64,000 nt of DNA, taken from the NCBI RefSeq assembly GCF_002270415.1, contig NZ_NNRI01000022.1, positions 930,001 to 994,000 of the forward strand, in the 5' to 3' direction. Below, one piece after another: positions 48,627-58,241 of the stretch. Position numbers and translations under genes: made by a program. Position 1 is the stretch's first letter. The number at the start of each line of letters is the position of its first letter. The notes below the pieces were generated by a model. That model searched no databases. It had not been told where the DNA came from and was given only the letters and a program-made list of their open reading frames with translations. Source of the DNA: Mesorhizobium sophorae. Its GTDB lineage: Bacteria > Pseudomonadota > Alphaproteobacteria > Rhizobiales > Rhizobiaceae.

Positions 48627-49889
48627 TCAAATTGGTTGCTGAGGAACCGGCGCTTCCATGTTGTTGAAGGACATTGGGCCGAGGTACCCCTCAGCTGGCT
48701 GGCAACGTACCTTGACACCAACGATATCGTCCCAGCCGTTGGTGATGATGTCTCTCGCCCTCTCCTGGTCCTTGAGGGTCGGAAATATCGGGTCGACATC
48801 ATACCCCTCGTGGTCGAGATGTCCGAGCCTTTCGCGCCAATCGATAGGGACCGATCCACGGCGCATGAGGTCTGCGAACCGGATCGGATAACAATGGCCC
48901 TTCAACCAGGCGAGCTGCGCCTCGTCTGAATAAAGATACTCCATCCATAGCCGAGCAGCGTTCGGATGCGGAGCATAGGCGCTGATCGCCTGGACATAGA
49001 CACCCGCAACGACGGCGGTCCTTGGCCTGATGACTTCGATCCTCGTTGTCCCTTCCAGGCGCTCGCGGTCACCCACCCCGAGGTAATCCCAGCGAACGAG
49101 GATCGGCGTGCGGCCGTCAGCAAGCGAGTTGGTACTGCCGATGATGGGAACGAAATTGCCCTTCTCATGGAGATCGGCGAAGAACTTCAGACCCAGATCA
49201 GCGGCTCCTTCGACGTTGCCCCCCGCCGACAAGCCTGCGGCGAACACGCTCTGGACCGCTTGATGTGAAGAAATATTGCCGGCGAGGCCGACCGAGTTCC
49301 TATACTCCGGCGCGGCAAGATCCGCCCAATCCCGAGGCATCTTGGTGATCAGGTCAGCGTTGATCTCGAACGCAAGGACTCCGTAAAAGCCGCCATACCA
49401 ATACCCTTGTGCATCCTTAGCCGCTTCCGGGATCGTGTCCCACGTTGACGCTTTGTACGGCTGCAACAAGCCGTCTTCCTTTGCCGATGAGGCGAAGGAC
49501 ATGCCAAGGTCGACTATGTCCGGTGTCTGGGGGTCGGTCTTGCCTCGCCCTGCCTTGATCGCCTCTATCTGATCGGCTGAGCTGGCATGGGGCCGGAGTT
49601 CGTTGACTGTCAGGCCGTATCTCGCCTTGAACCTGTCGATCACAACGCCGTATGCGCCCCAGTCGCGCGGCAACGCGATGACGGTAAGCTGCCCTTCCGC
49701 CTTAGCGGCCGAAACCAGGTCTTCCATCGCGTCGGCGGACGCCAGGGCGTCGCAAACCGACACGGCACCCGTTGATAGGGCGGCTCCAGCCAGACCTGCT
49801 GCCTTGAGCGCATCGCGGCGACTCATCGGTCGCTGACCAGCGGCAGGTTCGACCCTCATTGTGTGTTCGTCTGTTGATCCATGTTTCAT
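48627..49889 (-). CDS. Tat-exported ABC transporter substrate-binding protein, orphan
   Basis: 420 aa from the ATG at 49889 (GGAGG ten bases upstream). A twin-arginine signal M-S-R-R-D-A-L-K-A-A-G-L-A-G-A-A follows a 21-residue extension. The mature part is a class II binding protein: 'EDLVSAAKAEGQLTVIALPR', DIVDLGMSFASSAKEDGLL, YWYGGFYGVLAFEINADL and HPNAARLWMEYLYSDEAQLA. It resembles iron/polyamine/thiamine-type binding proteins. No permease or ATPase gene is adjacent, so its partner must lie elsewhere. Confidence 0.85.
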   Translation of the reverse strand: MKHGSTDEHTMRVEPAAGQRPMSRRDALKAAGLAGAALSTGAVSVCDALASADAMEDLVSAAKAEGQLTVIALPRDWGAYGVVIDRFKARYGLTVNELRPHASSADQIEAIKAGRGKTDPQTPDIVDLGMSFASSAKEDGLLQPYKASTWDTIPEAAKDAQGYWYGGFYGVLAFEINADLITKMPRDWADLAAPEYRNSVGLAGNISSHQAVQSVFAAGLSAGGNVEGAADLGLKFFADLHEKGNFVPIIGSTNSLADGRTPILVRWDYLGVGDRERLEGTTRIEVIRPRTAVVAGVYVQAISAYAPHPNAARLWMEYLYSDEAQLAWLKGHCYPIRFADLMRRGSVPIDWRERLGHLDHEGYDVDPIFPTLKDQERARDIITNGWDDIVGVKVRCQPAEGYLGPMSFNNMEAPVPQQPI

Positions 49890-50211
49890 GGTTCGTTTTC
49901 CTCCGTCGGCTTGCGTTCGATGCAAGTTCCTCCACGTCGAACCTTCTTGGCATCGATCGCGGTTTTGAAGGTGGGAGCGAGCAGCGGGTTCGCGACGTCC
50001 TCTGACCCACTATGGCATGTTGGGGGGCTGCGCGATATGCGGTCGCACGAGCAAGGCGTAGATACCTGGAACTAAGCTGCGGCGATGACCACGAGACCCG
50101 GACGCACGTCCGAAATGGGCCGTTGAAGGTCCGCTATGAGGCAGCAACCCTGAGCCGGGAAAGGATCAAGACCAGGAATTCAACAGGGTACCAAGCGTCT
50201 GATTTTAGCCG
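49890..50211. other. Gene-free stretch between the orphan binding protein and DUF1275 genes
   Basis: About 320 bases with no credible gene, hairpin or repeat that I can see. It must contain the promoter of the binding-protein gene, which reads on the minus strand, and it receives the end of the DUF1275 gene. Short ORFs here have no recognisable motif. Confidence 0.4.
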
Positions 50212-50895
50212 CTAGCTGGTTTCCCCGTCCGGCTCCGAAAGCCGCAGCAGCAGGGCGAAGAACGCAATCACCGGCGGAACGATGAAGCACCAGACATTGG
50301 CGAAGGCAAAGCCGAGTGCTGCGGCAGCGCAGCCGGTGGCGAACACGGCGACTGCCGACGACATGCGCCGCAGGCGGGCAATGAGGGCAGGGCGGGCCTC
50401 TGGCTTCACACCGCCGATGAGATCGCCGAGGTCGATCATGATCTGGGTAGTGGTGCCGGTCATCAGCGTCGAGGGTGGTGCGGCCGCGAGATGGACGCGG
50501 TGCACCGCATTCTGGATCGCCATGGCGGCGACCAGCACCATGCCGGTGACGATTGCCGCCGCACCGTCACTGGTGGCGAAGGGGCCAAAGCGGATCGCCA
50601 GCGCGGCACCAGCGATCAGCAGCACCAGCTTCGCCGCCAGCAGCGGGCCGAGCGCCGGCAGTCCCAGCCCGCGCAAGCGCTCGCCGGCCAGCCGGGTCAG
50701 GATGACGACGATGCAGAACACCGGCAACGCCAAAAGCTTTGCCGGCACGCCCGAGATGCCAAGCACCAGCGAGGCGCCCAGGGTGACGAAATTTCCCGTC
50801 ACATGCGCAGTGAACAGGCCCTGTAGCGCCAGGAACCCGGCCGTATCGACATAGCCGCCATTGAGGCTCAACAGCAGCGGCAGTGTGGGTTTCAT
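50212..50895 (-). CDS. DUF1275 (YoaK-like) membrane protein
   Basis: A 227-aa protein with six hydrophobic segments and the DUF1275 motifs: LLSLNGGYVDTAGFLALQGL, F-T-A-H-V-T-G-N-F-V, A-M-A-I-Q-N-A-V and M-T-G-T-T-T-Q. The family is widespread and of unknown function. It is divergent from the cytochrome b561 gene. Confidence 0.92.
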   Translation of the reverse strand: MKPTLPLLLSLNGGYVDTAGFLALQGLFTAHVTGNFVTLGASLVLGISGVPAKLLALPVFCIVVILTRLAGERLRGLGLPALGPLLAAKLVLLIAGAALAIRFGPFATSDGAAAIVTGMVLVAAMAIQNAVHRVHLAAAPPSTLMTGTTTQIMIDLGDLIGGVKPEARPALIARLRRMSSAVAVFATGCAAAALGFAFANVWCFIVPPVIAFFALLLRLSEPDGETS

Positions 50896-51095
50896 CGTTG
50901 CATCTCCTGGCCAGGCCTAGCGGTCAGCGTCTCATATCCCGGCGGAGCGTTCCACCTCGGCGCGGCCCCTTGCCGTCGCCCGTGCGGCCCTTCGCCGTTG
51001 CCGGAGCGGCCTCTTCGCCATCGCGAGGTCGCCGCCACATGAACGGCAAACTCGGATGTTCACTTGACGACAATTGTGTTCAACGGAGCTTTTGC

Positions 51096-51650
51096 ATGTC
51101 GCTGTCCGGTACGACAACCCGCTATGGAAGCCTTGCCCAGGCATTTCACTGGCTGACGGCACTGCTTGTGCTCATCGCCTTCCTGGTCTCCGAAGGCGGC
51201 CCGCCGGCGCGGGTCTATTCCGAGGCCCGCGCCTCGACCCTGTTGCTTCACGAGTCACTCGGTTTTACCGTTTTCTGGCTGCTGGTCGCTCGTCTGGTCT
51301 GGCGCCTGTTCGACCGCGTTCCGGATGCTCCGCCCATGCCCGCATGGATGGACGTCGCCGCGAAGGTGACGCATTGGGCGCTCTATGCGCTTCTGTTCGC
51401 GGTTCCGGCGACCGCCATGCTCGGCGCATGGTTCGGCGGCCACCCGGTGACGGTCTACGGCCTCGGCGCCATCGGTCCGTTTTTCGGCCCGTGGGGTGCG
51501 GGCGCATCGCTGGCGGACATTCACGGCACGCTTGGCAATATCATCCTCTGGCTCGCCGGCCTGCACGCCGCCGCGGCCATCTTCCATCACGTCTTCCTTG
51601 GCGATCGCGTGCTGAGCCAGATGCTGCCCGGCTTGCCCAAGGCGCGTTGA
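51096..51650 (+). CDS. Cytochrome b561
   Basis: A 184-aa inner-membrane dihaem cytochrome. The start at 51096 follows GGAG; upstream in-frame codons lack similarity. There are four membrane helices. The haem-ligand His residues are in Q-A-F-H-W-L-T-A, L-L-H-E-S-L-G, V-T-H-W-A-L-Y and F-H-H-V-F. Bacterial relatives move electrons from ubiquinol to acceptors such as superoxide. It is monocistronic. Confidence 0.92.
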   Translation: MSLSGTTTRYGSLAQAFHWLTALLVLIAFLVSEGGPPARVYSEARASTLLLHESLGFTVFWLLVARLVWRLFDRVPDAPPMPAWMDVAAKVTHWALYALLFAVPATAMLGAWFGGHPVTVYGLGAIGPFFGPWGAGASLADIHGTLGNIILWLAGLHAAAAIFHHVFLGDRVLSQMLPGLPKAR

Positions 51651-51723
51651 TATTCAACCGGCCTGCCCATCGTACGGGCTATGAGGAGCAGCGCCGACTT
51701 AAACGATGAGCCCGGCCAGCCCG

Positions 51724-52719
51724 CTACAACGCAACAGCCCGCCCCAATCCCCGCCGAACCGCTTCGCGATAGGCGAGTTCGGCCGCCACCATGTCTTCCA
51801 TGGCAACGCCCATCGCCTTGTAGACAGTGACCTGCTCGGCGCTGACGCGTCCCGGCCGTAGACCGAGCAGCATTTCGCCGAGTTCGGTTCCGTTTTGCGG
51901 ATCGAGACCGGCGAGCTCGCTGGAGCCGACCGGGGTCGGGGCGAAGGCTTCGCGTGTCTCGACGAACAGGCTTGCCCGCCTGATGAGGTCGACCGGCAGT
52001 TCGCCACCGGGCGGGGCGACGCCCACCGACGAGACATGGGTGCCCGGCCGCACCCAGTCGGCCGAGATCACCGGTGCGTAGGAATGCGTCGCAAGGCAGA
52101 CGACATCCGACGAGCGTACCGCGGCTTCAAGATCGCTGACGGCGACGACGCCGGGATGCTGCGCGGCAAGCGCCTGCGCATCCGCGAATTCCTTCGAGAC
52201 GACGCGGATCTCGGCGAAGTCGCGCACCAGCGGCAGAAGGTGCAAGTGCTGGCCGGCCTGCACGCCGGCGCCCACCACCGTCGCCACCTTGGCGTCGCGC
52301 CGGGCGAGTTCGCGCACCGACAGCACGGCTGAGCCGGAGGTGCGCGCGGCGGTGATGTAGGTGCCGTCCATGACGCAGACCGGCATGCCGGTCTGCGGGT
52401 CGAACAGATGGATGGTGGCGAGGTGGCTGGGGATGCCTTTGGCAATGTTGCCCTCGAAGACGTTGACGATCTTCACCGTCAGATGCATGCCCGCCGTCCA
52501 GGCCGGCATCGCCAGCGAATAACCTGCATCGGGAATATCGAGCTGCGGCCGCGCCGGATTGACGACCTTGCCATCGGACAGCGCCTTGAAGCCGCTGGCC
52601 AGCGCGTCGAGAAGCTGGCGAAGGTCGATGCAGGTTTTCACCTCGGCTTCGCTCAAGAAGAGCACTGGAGTATCGCCCTTGGCCTGGGCGCTGCGGGAGA
52701 TCGATAGGGCTGTTGTCAT
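51724..52719 (-). CDS. Ornithine cyclodeaminase/mu-crystallin family protein
   Basis: A 331-aa NAD(P)-binding protein: R-P-Q-L-D-I near residue 57, 'VKIVNVFEGNIAKGIPSHLA' with the family Lys, DGTYITAARTSGSAVLSVRE, VVGAGVQAGQHLHLL and 'GTHVSSVGVAPPGGELPVDL'. The reaction could be ornithine or hydroxyproline-derived imine reduction or cyclodeamination. It is divergent from an Lrp-type regulator that probably controls it, so an amino acid or imino acid substrate is likely. Confidence 0.9.
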   Translation of the reverse strand: MTTALSISRSAQAKGDTPVLFLSEAEVKTCIDLRQLLDALASGFKALSDGKVVNPARPQLDIPDAGYSLAMPAWTAGMHLTVKIVNVFEGNIAKGIPSHLATIHLFDPQTGMPVCVMDGTYITAARTSGSAVLSVRELARRDAKVATVVGAGVQAGQHLHLLPLVRDFAEIRVVSKEFADAQALAAQHPGVVAVSDLEAAVRSSDVVCLATHSYAPVISADWVRPGTHVSSVGVAPPGGELPVDLIRRASLFVETREAFAPTPVGSSELAGLDPQNGTELGEMLLGLRPGRVSAEQVTVYKAMGVAMEDMVAAELAYREAVRRGLGRAVAL

Positions 52720-52851
52720 GGGATCCGCTTTCGTTGGCTGCTGGAGTGCACGACAACGGTATTGCGATCTGGCGGCGTGATGAAATATGCTGTTTTTGCG
52801 ATTTTGGCGTGGTTATCACGCTTGTCCTAGCTCAAATGTGTGAATCCTGAA

Positions 52852-53313
52852 ATGGACGATCTCGACCGTATCGACCGCTCGCTGCTGCGCTTGTTGCAGG
52901 AGGATGGCCGCCGCACGACGCTCGATCTGGCGCGGCGGGTCGGCCTGTCGCCGACAGGGGCGGCGCAGCGCGTCAAGCGGCTGTTCGCCGAAGGGTTCAT
53001 CCGCGCGGTGCGTGCCATTCTGGACCCCGCCAGGATCGGGCAGGCACAGCTCGTGTTCATCGAGGTGCGGCTCGACCACACAGCGCCGCAAGTCTTCGAC
53101 CGCTTCGCCGAGGCGGTGTTGCGGGCGCCGGAAATCATCGAATGCCACATGGTGGTCGGCGGTTTCGACTATCTGGTCAAGGCGCGCATCGCCGACATGG
53201 CGGTGTTCCAGGATTTCCTGCAGCGGGTCATCCTGCCGCTGCCCGGCGTCCGGGAAACGCACACTTATGCCTCGATCGCCAATGTGAAGCCCGACGCCCT
53301 GCTGCCTGTCTGA
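52852..53313 (+). CDS. Lrp/AsnC-family regulator
   Basis: 153 aa from the ATG at 52852; a GTG at 52840 would add four residues. Winged helix D-R-I-D-R-S-L-L-R-L-L-Q-E-D-G-R-R-T, LARRVGLSPTGAAQRVKRLF, and a RAM domain with V-G-G-F-D-Y-L-V-K and R-E-T-H-T-Y. It probably senses an amino acid and controls the divergent ornithine cyclodeaminase-family gene. Confidence 0.92.
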   Translation: MDDLDRIDRSLLRLLQEDGRRTTLDLARRVGLSPTGAAQRVKRLFAEGFIRAVRAILDPARIGQAQLVFIEVRLDHTAPQVFDRFAEAVLRAPEIIECHMVVGGFDYLVKARIADMAVFQDFLQRVILPLPGVRETHTYASIANVKPDALLPV

Positions 53314-53443
53314 ACTCCCAGAGCCATGAGAGATTTTTTCTGCATGCTGGTTCAGGCTTTCTGGTTCGAACTGGATGACGAAACCGGCTATACACCGCCA
53401 ACTGCCAAGGCTTCGCGCCCGCCAACCCGAGAAGGAAAATCAG

Positions 53444-54148
53444 ATGAGTTCAGAAAAAACAGCTGTCGTCGTGGCTGGCGGCAGCGGCATGGGTGCGGCG
53501 GCGGCGAAGCGCCTGGCGGCGGATGGCTTCAACGTCGCGATCCTGTCCTCGTCCGGCAAGGGCGAAGCGCTGGCCAAGGAGCTTGGCGGGCTCGGCGTCA
53601 CCGGCTCCAACCAATCGAATGACGATCTGCAACGCCTCGTCGACCTGACGCTGGAGCGCTATGGCCGCATCGACGTGCTGGTCAACAGCGGCGGCCACGG
53701 GCCGCGCGCGCCGATCCTCGAGATCACGGACGAGCAATGGCACACCGGCATGGGTGTCTATCTGCTGAACGTCATCCGGCCGGTGCGCATCGTGGCACCG
53801 CAAATGGTCAAGCAGAAGGGCGGGGCCATCATCAACATCTCGACCGCCTGGGTGGTCGAGCCGAGCCCGATGTTTCCGACCTCGGCGGTGTTCCGCGCCG
53901 GGCTTGCCGCCTACACCAAGATCTTCGCCAACACCTATGCACCAGACAATGTGCGCATGAACAACGTGCTGCCCGGCTGGATCGACAGCCTGCCGGCCAC
54001 CGAGGAGCGCCGCGACAGCGTGCCGATGCAGCGCTACGGCACCTCGGAAGAGGTCGCCGCGACCATCGCCTTCCTGGCGTCCGACGGCGCCGGCTACATC
54101 ACCGGCCAGAACATCCGCGTCGACGGCGGCATCATTCGCGCTATCTGA
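53444..54148 (+). CDS. SDR-family protein lacking the Tyr-x-x-x-Lys motif
   Basis: A 234-aa SDR. The start at 53444 follows AAGGAAAATCAG. The cofactor motif is A-G-G-S-G-M-G, then N-S-G-G and N-I-S-T (Ser133). Where the catalytic Y-x-x-x-K should be the sequence reads S-A-V-F-R (147-151), so Tyr and Lys are both missing. The end G-Q-N-I-R-V-D-G-G is normal. It may bind NAD(P) without classical dehydrogenase activity, or use other residues. It is first of a three-gene group with the zinc-ribbon and Gfo/Idh genes. Confidence 0.85.
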   Translation: MSSEKTAVVVAGGSGMGAAAAKRLAADGFNVAILSSSGKGEALAKELGGLGVTGSNQSNDDLQRLVDLTLERYGRIDVLVNSGGHGPRAPILEITDEQWHTGMGVYLLNVIRPVRIVAPQMVKQKGGAIINISTAWVVEPSPMFPTSAVFRAGLAAYTKIFANTYAPDNVRMNNVLPGWIDSLPATEERRDSVPMQRYGTSEEVAATIAFLASDGAGYITGQNIRVDGGIIRAI

Positions 54149-54170
54149 GGCGCCGACCGGGAGGAGCACC

Positions 54171-54620
54171 GTGTCCGACACCTATCTGAGTCTGGTGCCT
54201 CATGATCCGCACTGGCACCCCGACGAGCCGGCTGCCGCCGCGGCCGTGAATGTTGCGCGCGGACTGTTCCCGCAGGCTGAGCATGTCGCCGTCGAATCCG
54301 AAGAGGGGGTGACGTTTTTCGACGCCGGAGCAAATACGGAAAGCGTCCATTGCCCGTTCTGCGGCGGCGACATCGAGGAATGGTGGGGCGGTGCCATGGA
54401 CCAGGCCTTCGCGGCAGGCTTCGCCGACCTGTCCGTCACCACGCCGTGCTGCCATAAGCCCGCGTCGCTGAACGATCTGCGCTACGTCTGGCCGGCGGCG
54501 TTCGGTGTCTGCGCGTTGACGGTCGTCAATCCGGGAGTGACCTCCTTGGCCAGCGAGCAGTTGCGGGCGATCGAGCAAGCCATGCGTTCGCCGCTGAAGG
54601 CGATCTGGCAGCGCCTCTGA
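54171..54620 (+). CDS. Zinc-ribbon-like hypothetical protein
   Basis: A 149-aa protein starting at GTG 54171 after GGGAGGAG. Cys residues at C-P-F-C-G-G-D-I and T-P-C-C-H (about residues 61, 64, 92 and 93) look like a zinc ribbon. E-E-W-W-G and RYVWPAAFGVCALTVVNPGV are also distinctive. I do not recognise a named family. It lies 22 bases after the SDR gene and 34 bases before the Gfo/Idh gene on the same strand, so it is probably part of that operon. Confidence 0.7.
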   Translation: MSDTYLSLVPHDPHWHPDEPAAAAAVNVARGLFPQAEHVAVESEEGVTFFDAGANTESVHCPFCGGDIEEWWGGAMDQAFAAGFADLSVTTPCCHKPASLNDLRYVWPAAFGVCALTVVNPGVTSLASEQLRAIEQAMRSPLKAIWQRL

Positions 54621-54654
54621 GACGACGGATTCTGAATATTCCAAGGAGCAAGAA

Positions 54655-55713
54655 ATGCGGCTTATGATACTCGGCACCGGCTGGATGGCGCAGGAACATG
54701 CAAGGCGGTTCGGCGCCATCGAGGGCGTCGACATCGTTGGTGCCGTCGATGTCGATGCGGCGCGCGTCGGCGAATTCGCCGACGGCTTCAACATCCCCAA
54801 CCGCTTCACCTCACTGGAGGAGGCGCTGAAATGGGGCGGCTTCGATGCGGTGGCCAATGTCACGCCGGACCGCATTCATCATCCGACCACCATGGCGCTG
54901 ATCGCCGCCGGCAAGCCGGTGCTGTGCGAGAAGCCGCTGGCCGAGAACTTCGGCAAGGCCACCGAGATGGCCGATGCCGCCGAGGCTGCCGGCATCGTCA
55001 ACATGGTGAACCTCACCTATCGCAATGTCGCGGCGCTGCAGAAGGCCCGCCAGATGGTGCAGGCGGGGGAAATTGGCACGGTCAGGCACGTCGAGGCGTC
55101 CTATCTGCAAAGCTGGCTGGTGTCGAAATTCTGGGGCGACTGGCACACCGATCCGAAATGGCTCTGGCGCCTGTCGCGCGGCCATGGCTCGAATGGCGTG
55201 CTCGGCGATGTCGGCATCCACATCCTCGATTTCGCCAGCTATGGTGCGGCTCTCGACATCGACCATGTCTTCTGCCGGCTGCGCGCCTTCGACAAGGCGC
55301 CCGGCAACCGCATCGGCGACTACGAACTCGATGCCAATGACAGCTTCGCCATGACGCTTGATTTTTCCAACGGCGCCTTCGGCGTGGTGCATGCCAGCCG
55401 CTGGGCGACCGGCCATCTCAATGAGCTGCGCCTGCGCATCTATGGCGACAGGGGTGGCATCGAGGTGGTGCACAATCTCGACGGCTCGCTGCTCAAGGCC
55501 TGCGTCGGCGAGAATGTCGAGAACGCCAAATGGGAAGAGCTCGACGCCGGCTCGGTGCCAACCAACTACCAGCGTTTCGTCGACGCCGTCACCAGCGGGG
55601 TGCAGAGCGAGCCCAGCTTCCGCCACGCCGCCGGCCTGCAAAAGGTGCTCGACCTCGCGGTGGTGTCGGACGAGAAGCGGGCGGAGTTGAAGGCGAATGC
55701 CGACTCGCAATAG
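54655..55713 (+). CDS. Gfo/Idh/MocA-family oxidoreductase
   Basis: A 352-aa dehydrogenase: M-R-L-M-I-L-G-T-G-W-M-A-Q-E-H at the N-terminus, V-T-P-D-R-I-H-H-P, C-E-K-P-L-A (E-K-P with catalytic Lys), SRGHGSNGVLGDVGIHILDF in the C-terminal domain. AAGGAG precedes the ATG. It probably oxidises a sugar or polyol together with the SDR encoded upstream. No transporter gene is adjacent. Confidence 0.9.
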   Translation: MRLMILGTGWMAQEHARRFGAIEGVDIVGAVDVDAARVGEFADGFNIPNRFTSLEEALKWGGFDAVANVTPDRIHHPTTMALIAAGKPVLCEKPLAENFGKATEMADAAEAAGIVNMVNLTYRNVAALQKARQMVQAGEIGTVRHVEASYLQSWLVSKFWGDWHTDPKWLWRLSRGHGSNGVLGDVGIHILDFASYGAALDIDHVFCRLRAFDKAPGNRIGDYELDANDSFAMTLDFSNGAFGVVHASRWATGHLNELRLRIYGDRGGIEVVHNLDGSLLKACVGENVENAKWEELDAGSVPTNYQRFVDAVTSGVQSEPSFRHAAGLQKVLDLAVVSDEKRAELKANADSQ

Positions 55714-55799
55714 GGCTTGCTGATATTCAGGTGATGCCGGCTTACAAACGACGGTTCCCTGCGCTTCCGGTGCTCACGTACTTGCCTCATTGGTGCTGC

Positions 55800-58241
55800 T
55801 TATGCGGTCAAGGCATCTTGCAGTTCGGGCTGTTCGAAAAGCGTATGAAGCTCGGAAGCCGGCATTGGACGGCCAAAGAGCCAGCCCTGGACATCCGTGC
55901 AGCCATTTTCCCTGACCAGCCTGAACTGGTCCTCGGTCTCGACGCCTTCCGCGGTCGTGGTCATGCCGAGCGTTGCGCCGAGTTCGGCGACGGCCTTGAC
56001 GATTGCCCGGCTTTCCCCGCTCTCGCACATCAGGCTGACGAAGCTGCGATCGATCTTGATGCGGTTGAACGGGAACGACCTGAGATAGCTCAGCGAGGAA
56101 TAGCCGGTGCCGAAATCGTCCATGGCGATGCTGATGCCGAGGTCGCGAAGGCTGTACAGCGTATTTATGGTGTTTTCGTTGTGCGCCAGCAGCACCGATT
56201 CGGTGATCTCCAGCTCGAGCCGTGACGGCAGCAGGTTCGAAGCCGCGAGCGCCGCGGCAACCTGAAGCGGCAGCCCCTGCTGTTTGAACTGGGCGGGCGA
56301 GAGATTGACCGCGACCTTGACGGGCAGGGGCCATTTGGCGGCGTCGGCGCAAGCCCGCTGCATGATCCACTCACCAAGCGTGTCGATGACGCCCGTCTCC
56401 TCGGCCATCGGGATGAATTCCGCCGGCGGCAGCAGGCCGAGGCGAGGATGGTTCCATCGCACCAGGGCTTCGAAGCCGGTGAGTTTCGAGGTCTTGGCGT
56501 CGTGCAGCGGTTGATAATACACGACGAACTGCTCGTTCGTGACGCCGAGAGCCAGTTCGGATTCGAGTTGGCGCCGCTCCTGCAGTCTTGCGTCCATTCC
56601 TGGCTCGAACGACCTGCAGGTCCCGCGGCCTTCCATCTTGGCTTTGTACAACGCCAGGTCGGCATTGCGGATGAGGATTTCCGAACTTTGTCCGTCGTCC
56701 GGGAAGACAGCGATGCCGATGCTGCTGCCGATGTTGATCTTGTGGCCCTGTATCAAGAATTCGCCGGCCAGGGCATGAATGACCCGGCTCGCCAGCACAC
56801 CCGCCTCTTCGTCGCCATCGATCAGGAGCTGGAGGATGACGAACTCGTCGCCTCCGGTTCTCGCGACCATGGCGGTTTCACCCGCCTGCTGCTTCAGGCG
56901 CCTCGCCACCGCACCGAGAACCTCATCGCCGATCGGATGGCCGAGCGTGTCATTGACCGGTTTGAAACGGTCGAGATCGACGCAATGGACGGCCAACTTC
57001 TCGCCGTCCCTGAGGCTCCTCAGCGCCTCGTCCATCGTGTCGGCCAGGAGGCCCCGGTTGGGCAGGCCGGTGAGAATGTCATGCGTGGCAAGGTGCTGGA
57101 TCTCGGCGGTGCGTTCCTCGACCCGCCGCTCCAAAGTCTCGGCGGCATTGGTCTGCATCATCATCGTGCGTCCGATCGCATACCAGCAGGCCAGCGCCAG
57201 CAGCGTGACCACCGCGACCGCCACATAACCGGCCAGTTCGAATTGCCTCACCGACAGGGCGTCCATGTTGCTGTCGTATCTGCTGTTGGGAAAACCGGCC
57301 CAGAGACGCCAGGCGCTTCTGGGATCGTTGAGCGAGAGCGGGATGACTTCGGAATAGATCAGATTGGGGTCGGCCGCCGTGAAGGCACGGGAATCCGCCG
57401 CCAGGGCCGTCGACATCTTGTGCTGGTCGGATTCAAATCCGTAGCCTGAATTGACGATGACATAGTCGCTGCTCGGCAACAGTTTCCTCAGTGCCGAGGT
57501 GAGCATGATTGCCGAGACGGAGCCGCGCAGGCTGCCATCCTGGCCGAAGACCGGGACCGAAAGGATGAAACCGGAGCGATCCGCGTCATTGCCGGTGTGG
57601 ATGAAATCCGTGTTGTCGCAGGTGATGAGCTCCTTGGTGCCGATGATCGGCACATTCAGCCCGTCAATGGCGCTCGAATTCGGATAGTTCGCCTTCAGCC
57701 AGGCGAGCTGTTTGGCCAGTTCCTGGTACTCATAGGTCTCGACCTCTTCGGCGGGCCGGGTCAGCGCGTTCTCGTCAAGCTTTGCAGACTTTGCGGCTGC
57801 TGCGTCGGACCGCGCCCTGGCATTCACGATCAGCTGGTCGAACTGGAGGATCGGCTCCTCGAGCTTTCCGGTCACCGCATCGAAGCGGTCGGGGTCGAAA
57901 TCCAGCGGCAGGAAGTAGACCTCGGAAATGGAGACGTTGTTGGCGAGGTTGTTGTAGATCTGCTGGATTGTCGCGCGGCCCTCGTCGCCGAGGTTGGTTC
58001 CATGCCGGTCGAGGTTTCGGACGCTTGGCAGGTAGCTCAGCGTTCGCACATTCTCGTAGACGGCCCGCAAGGCGTCTTCGACCGTCTTGGCCGTTGTCCT
58101 GGCTGCCGCCTGGGAGTTCTCGATGTAGCGTTCCTTGGCAAGCGCGAAGTTCCGCTGGGCGTCGATATGCAAGGCCGCCAGCATCGCTGCGCCGGTCACA
58201 AGGATCACAACAAATCCGACTGCTCGCCAGAATGCGTTCAT
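55800..58241 (-). CDS. Membrane GGDEF-EAL cyclic-di-GMP protein with periplasmic sensor
   Basis: An 813-aa inner-membrane protein. A first helix (about 7-27) and a second (about 332-352) bracket a 300-residue periplasmic, probably Cache-like, sensor (F-I-H-T-G-N-D-A-D-R-S-G-F, then S-V-P-V-F-G-Q-D-G-S-L-R-G). A short coiled coil leads to a GGDEF domain with R-T-G-G-D-E-F and no R-x-x-D site, and then an EAL domain with F-E-A-L-V-R-W, N-L-S-P, L-E-I-T-E-S, M-D-D-F-G-T-G, I-K-I-D and A-E-G-V-E, all intact. It probably degrades, and may also make, c-di-GMP. It is monocistronic. Confidence 0.93.
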   Translation of the reverse strand: MNAFWRAVGFVVILVTGAAMLAALHIDAQRNFALAKERYIENSQAAARTTAKTVEDALRAVYENVRTLSYLPSVRNLDRHGTNLGDEGRATIQQIYNNLANNVSISEVYFLPLDFDPDRFDAVTGKLEEPILQFDQLIVNARARSDAAAAKSAKLDENALTRPAEEVETYEYQELAKQLAWLKANYPNSSAIDGLNVPIIGTKELITCDNTDFIHTGNDADRSGFILSVPVFGQDGSLRGSVSAIMLTSALRKLLPSSDYVIVNSGYGFESDQHKMSTALAADSRAFTAADPNLIYSEVIPLSLNDPRSAWRLWAGFPNSRYDSNMDALSVRQFELAGYVAVAVVTLLALACWYAIGRTMMMQTNAAETLERRVEERTAEIQHLATHDILTGLPNRGLLADTMDEALRSLRDGEKLAVHCVDLDRFKPVNDTLGHPIGDEVLGAVARRLKQQAGETAMVARTGGDEFVILQLLIDGDEEAGVLASRVIHALAGEFLIQGHKINIGSSIGIAVFPDDGQSSEILIRNADLALYKAKMEGRGTCRSFEPGMDARLQERRQLESELALGVTNEQFVVYYQPLHDAKTSKLTGFEALVRWNHPRLGLLPPAEFIPMAEETGVIDTLGEWIMQRACADAAKWPLPVKVAVNLSPAQFKQQGLPLQVAAALAASNLLPSRLELEITESVLLAHNENTINTLYSLRDLGISIAMDDFGTGYSSLSYLRSFPFNRIKIDRSFVSLMCESGESRAIVKAVAELGATLGMTTTAEGVETEDQFRLVRENGCTDVQGWLFGRPMPASELHTLFEQPELQDALTA

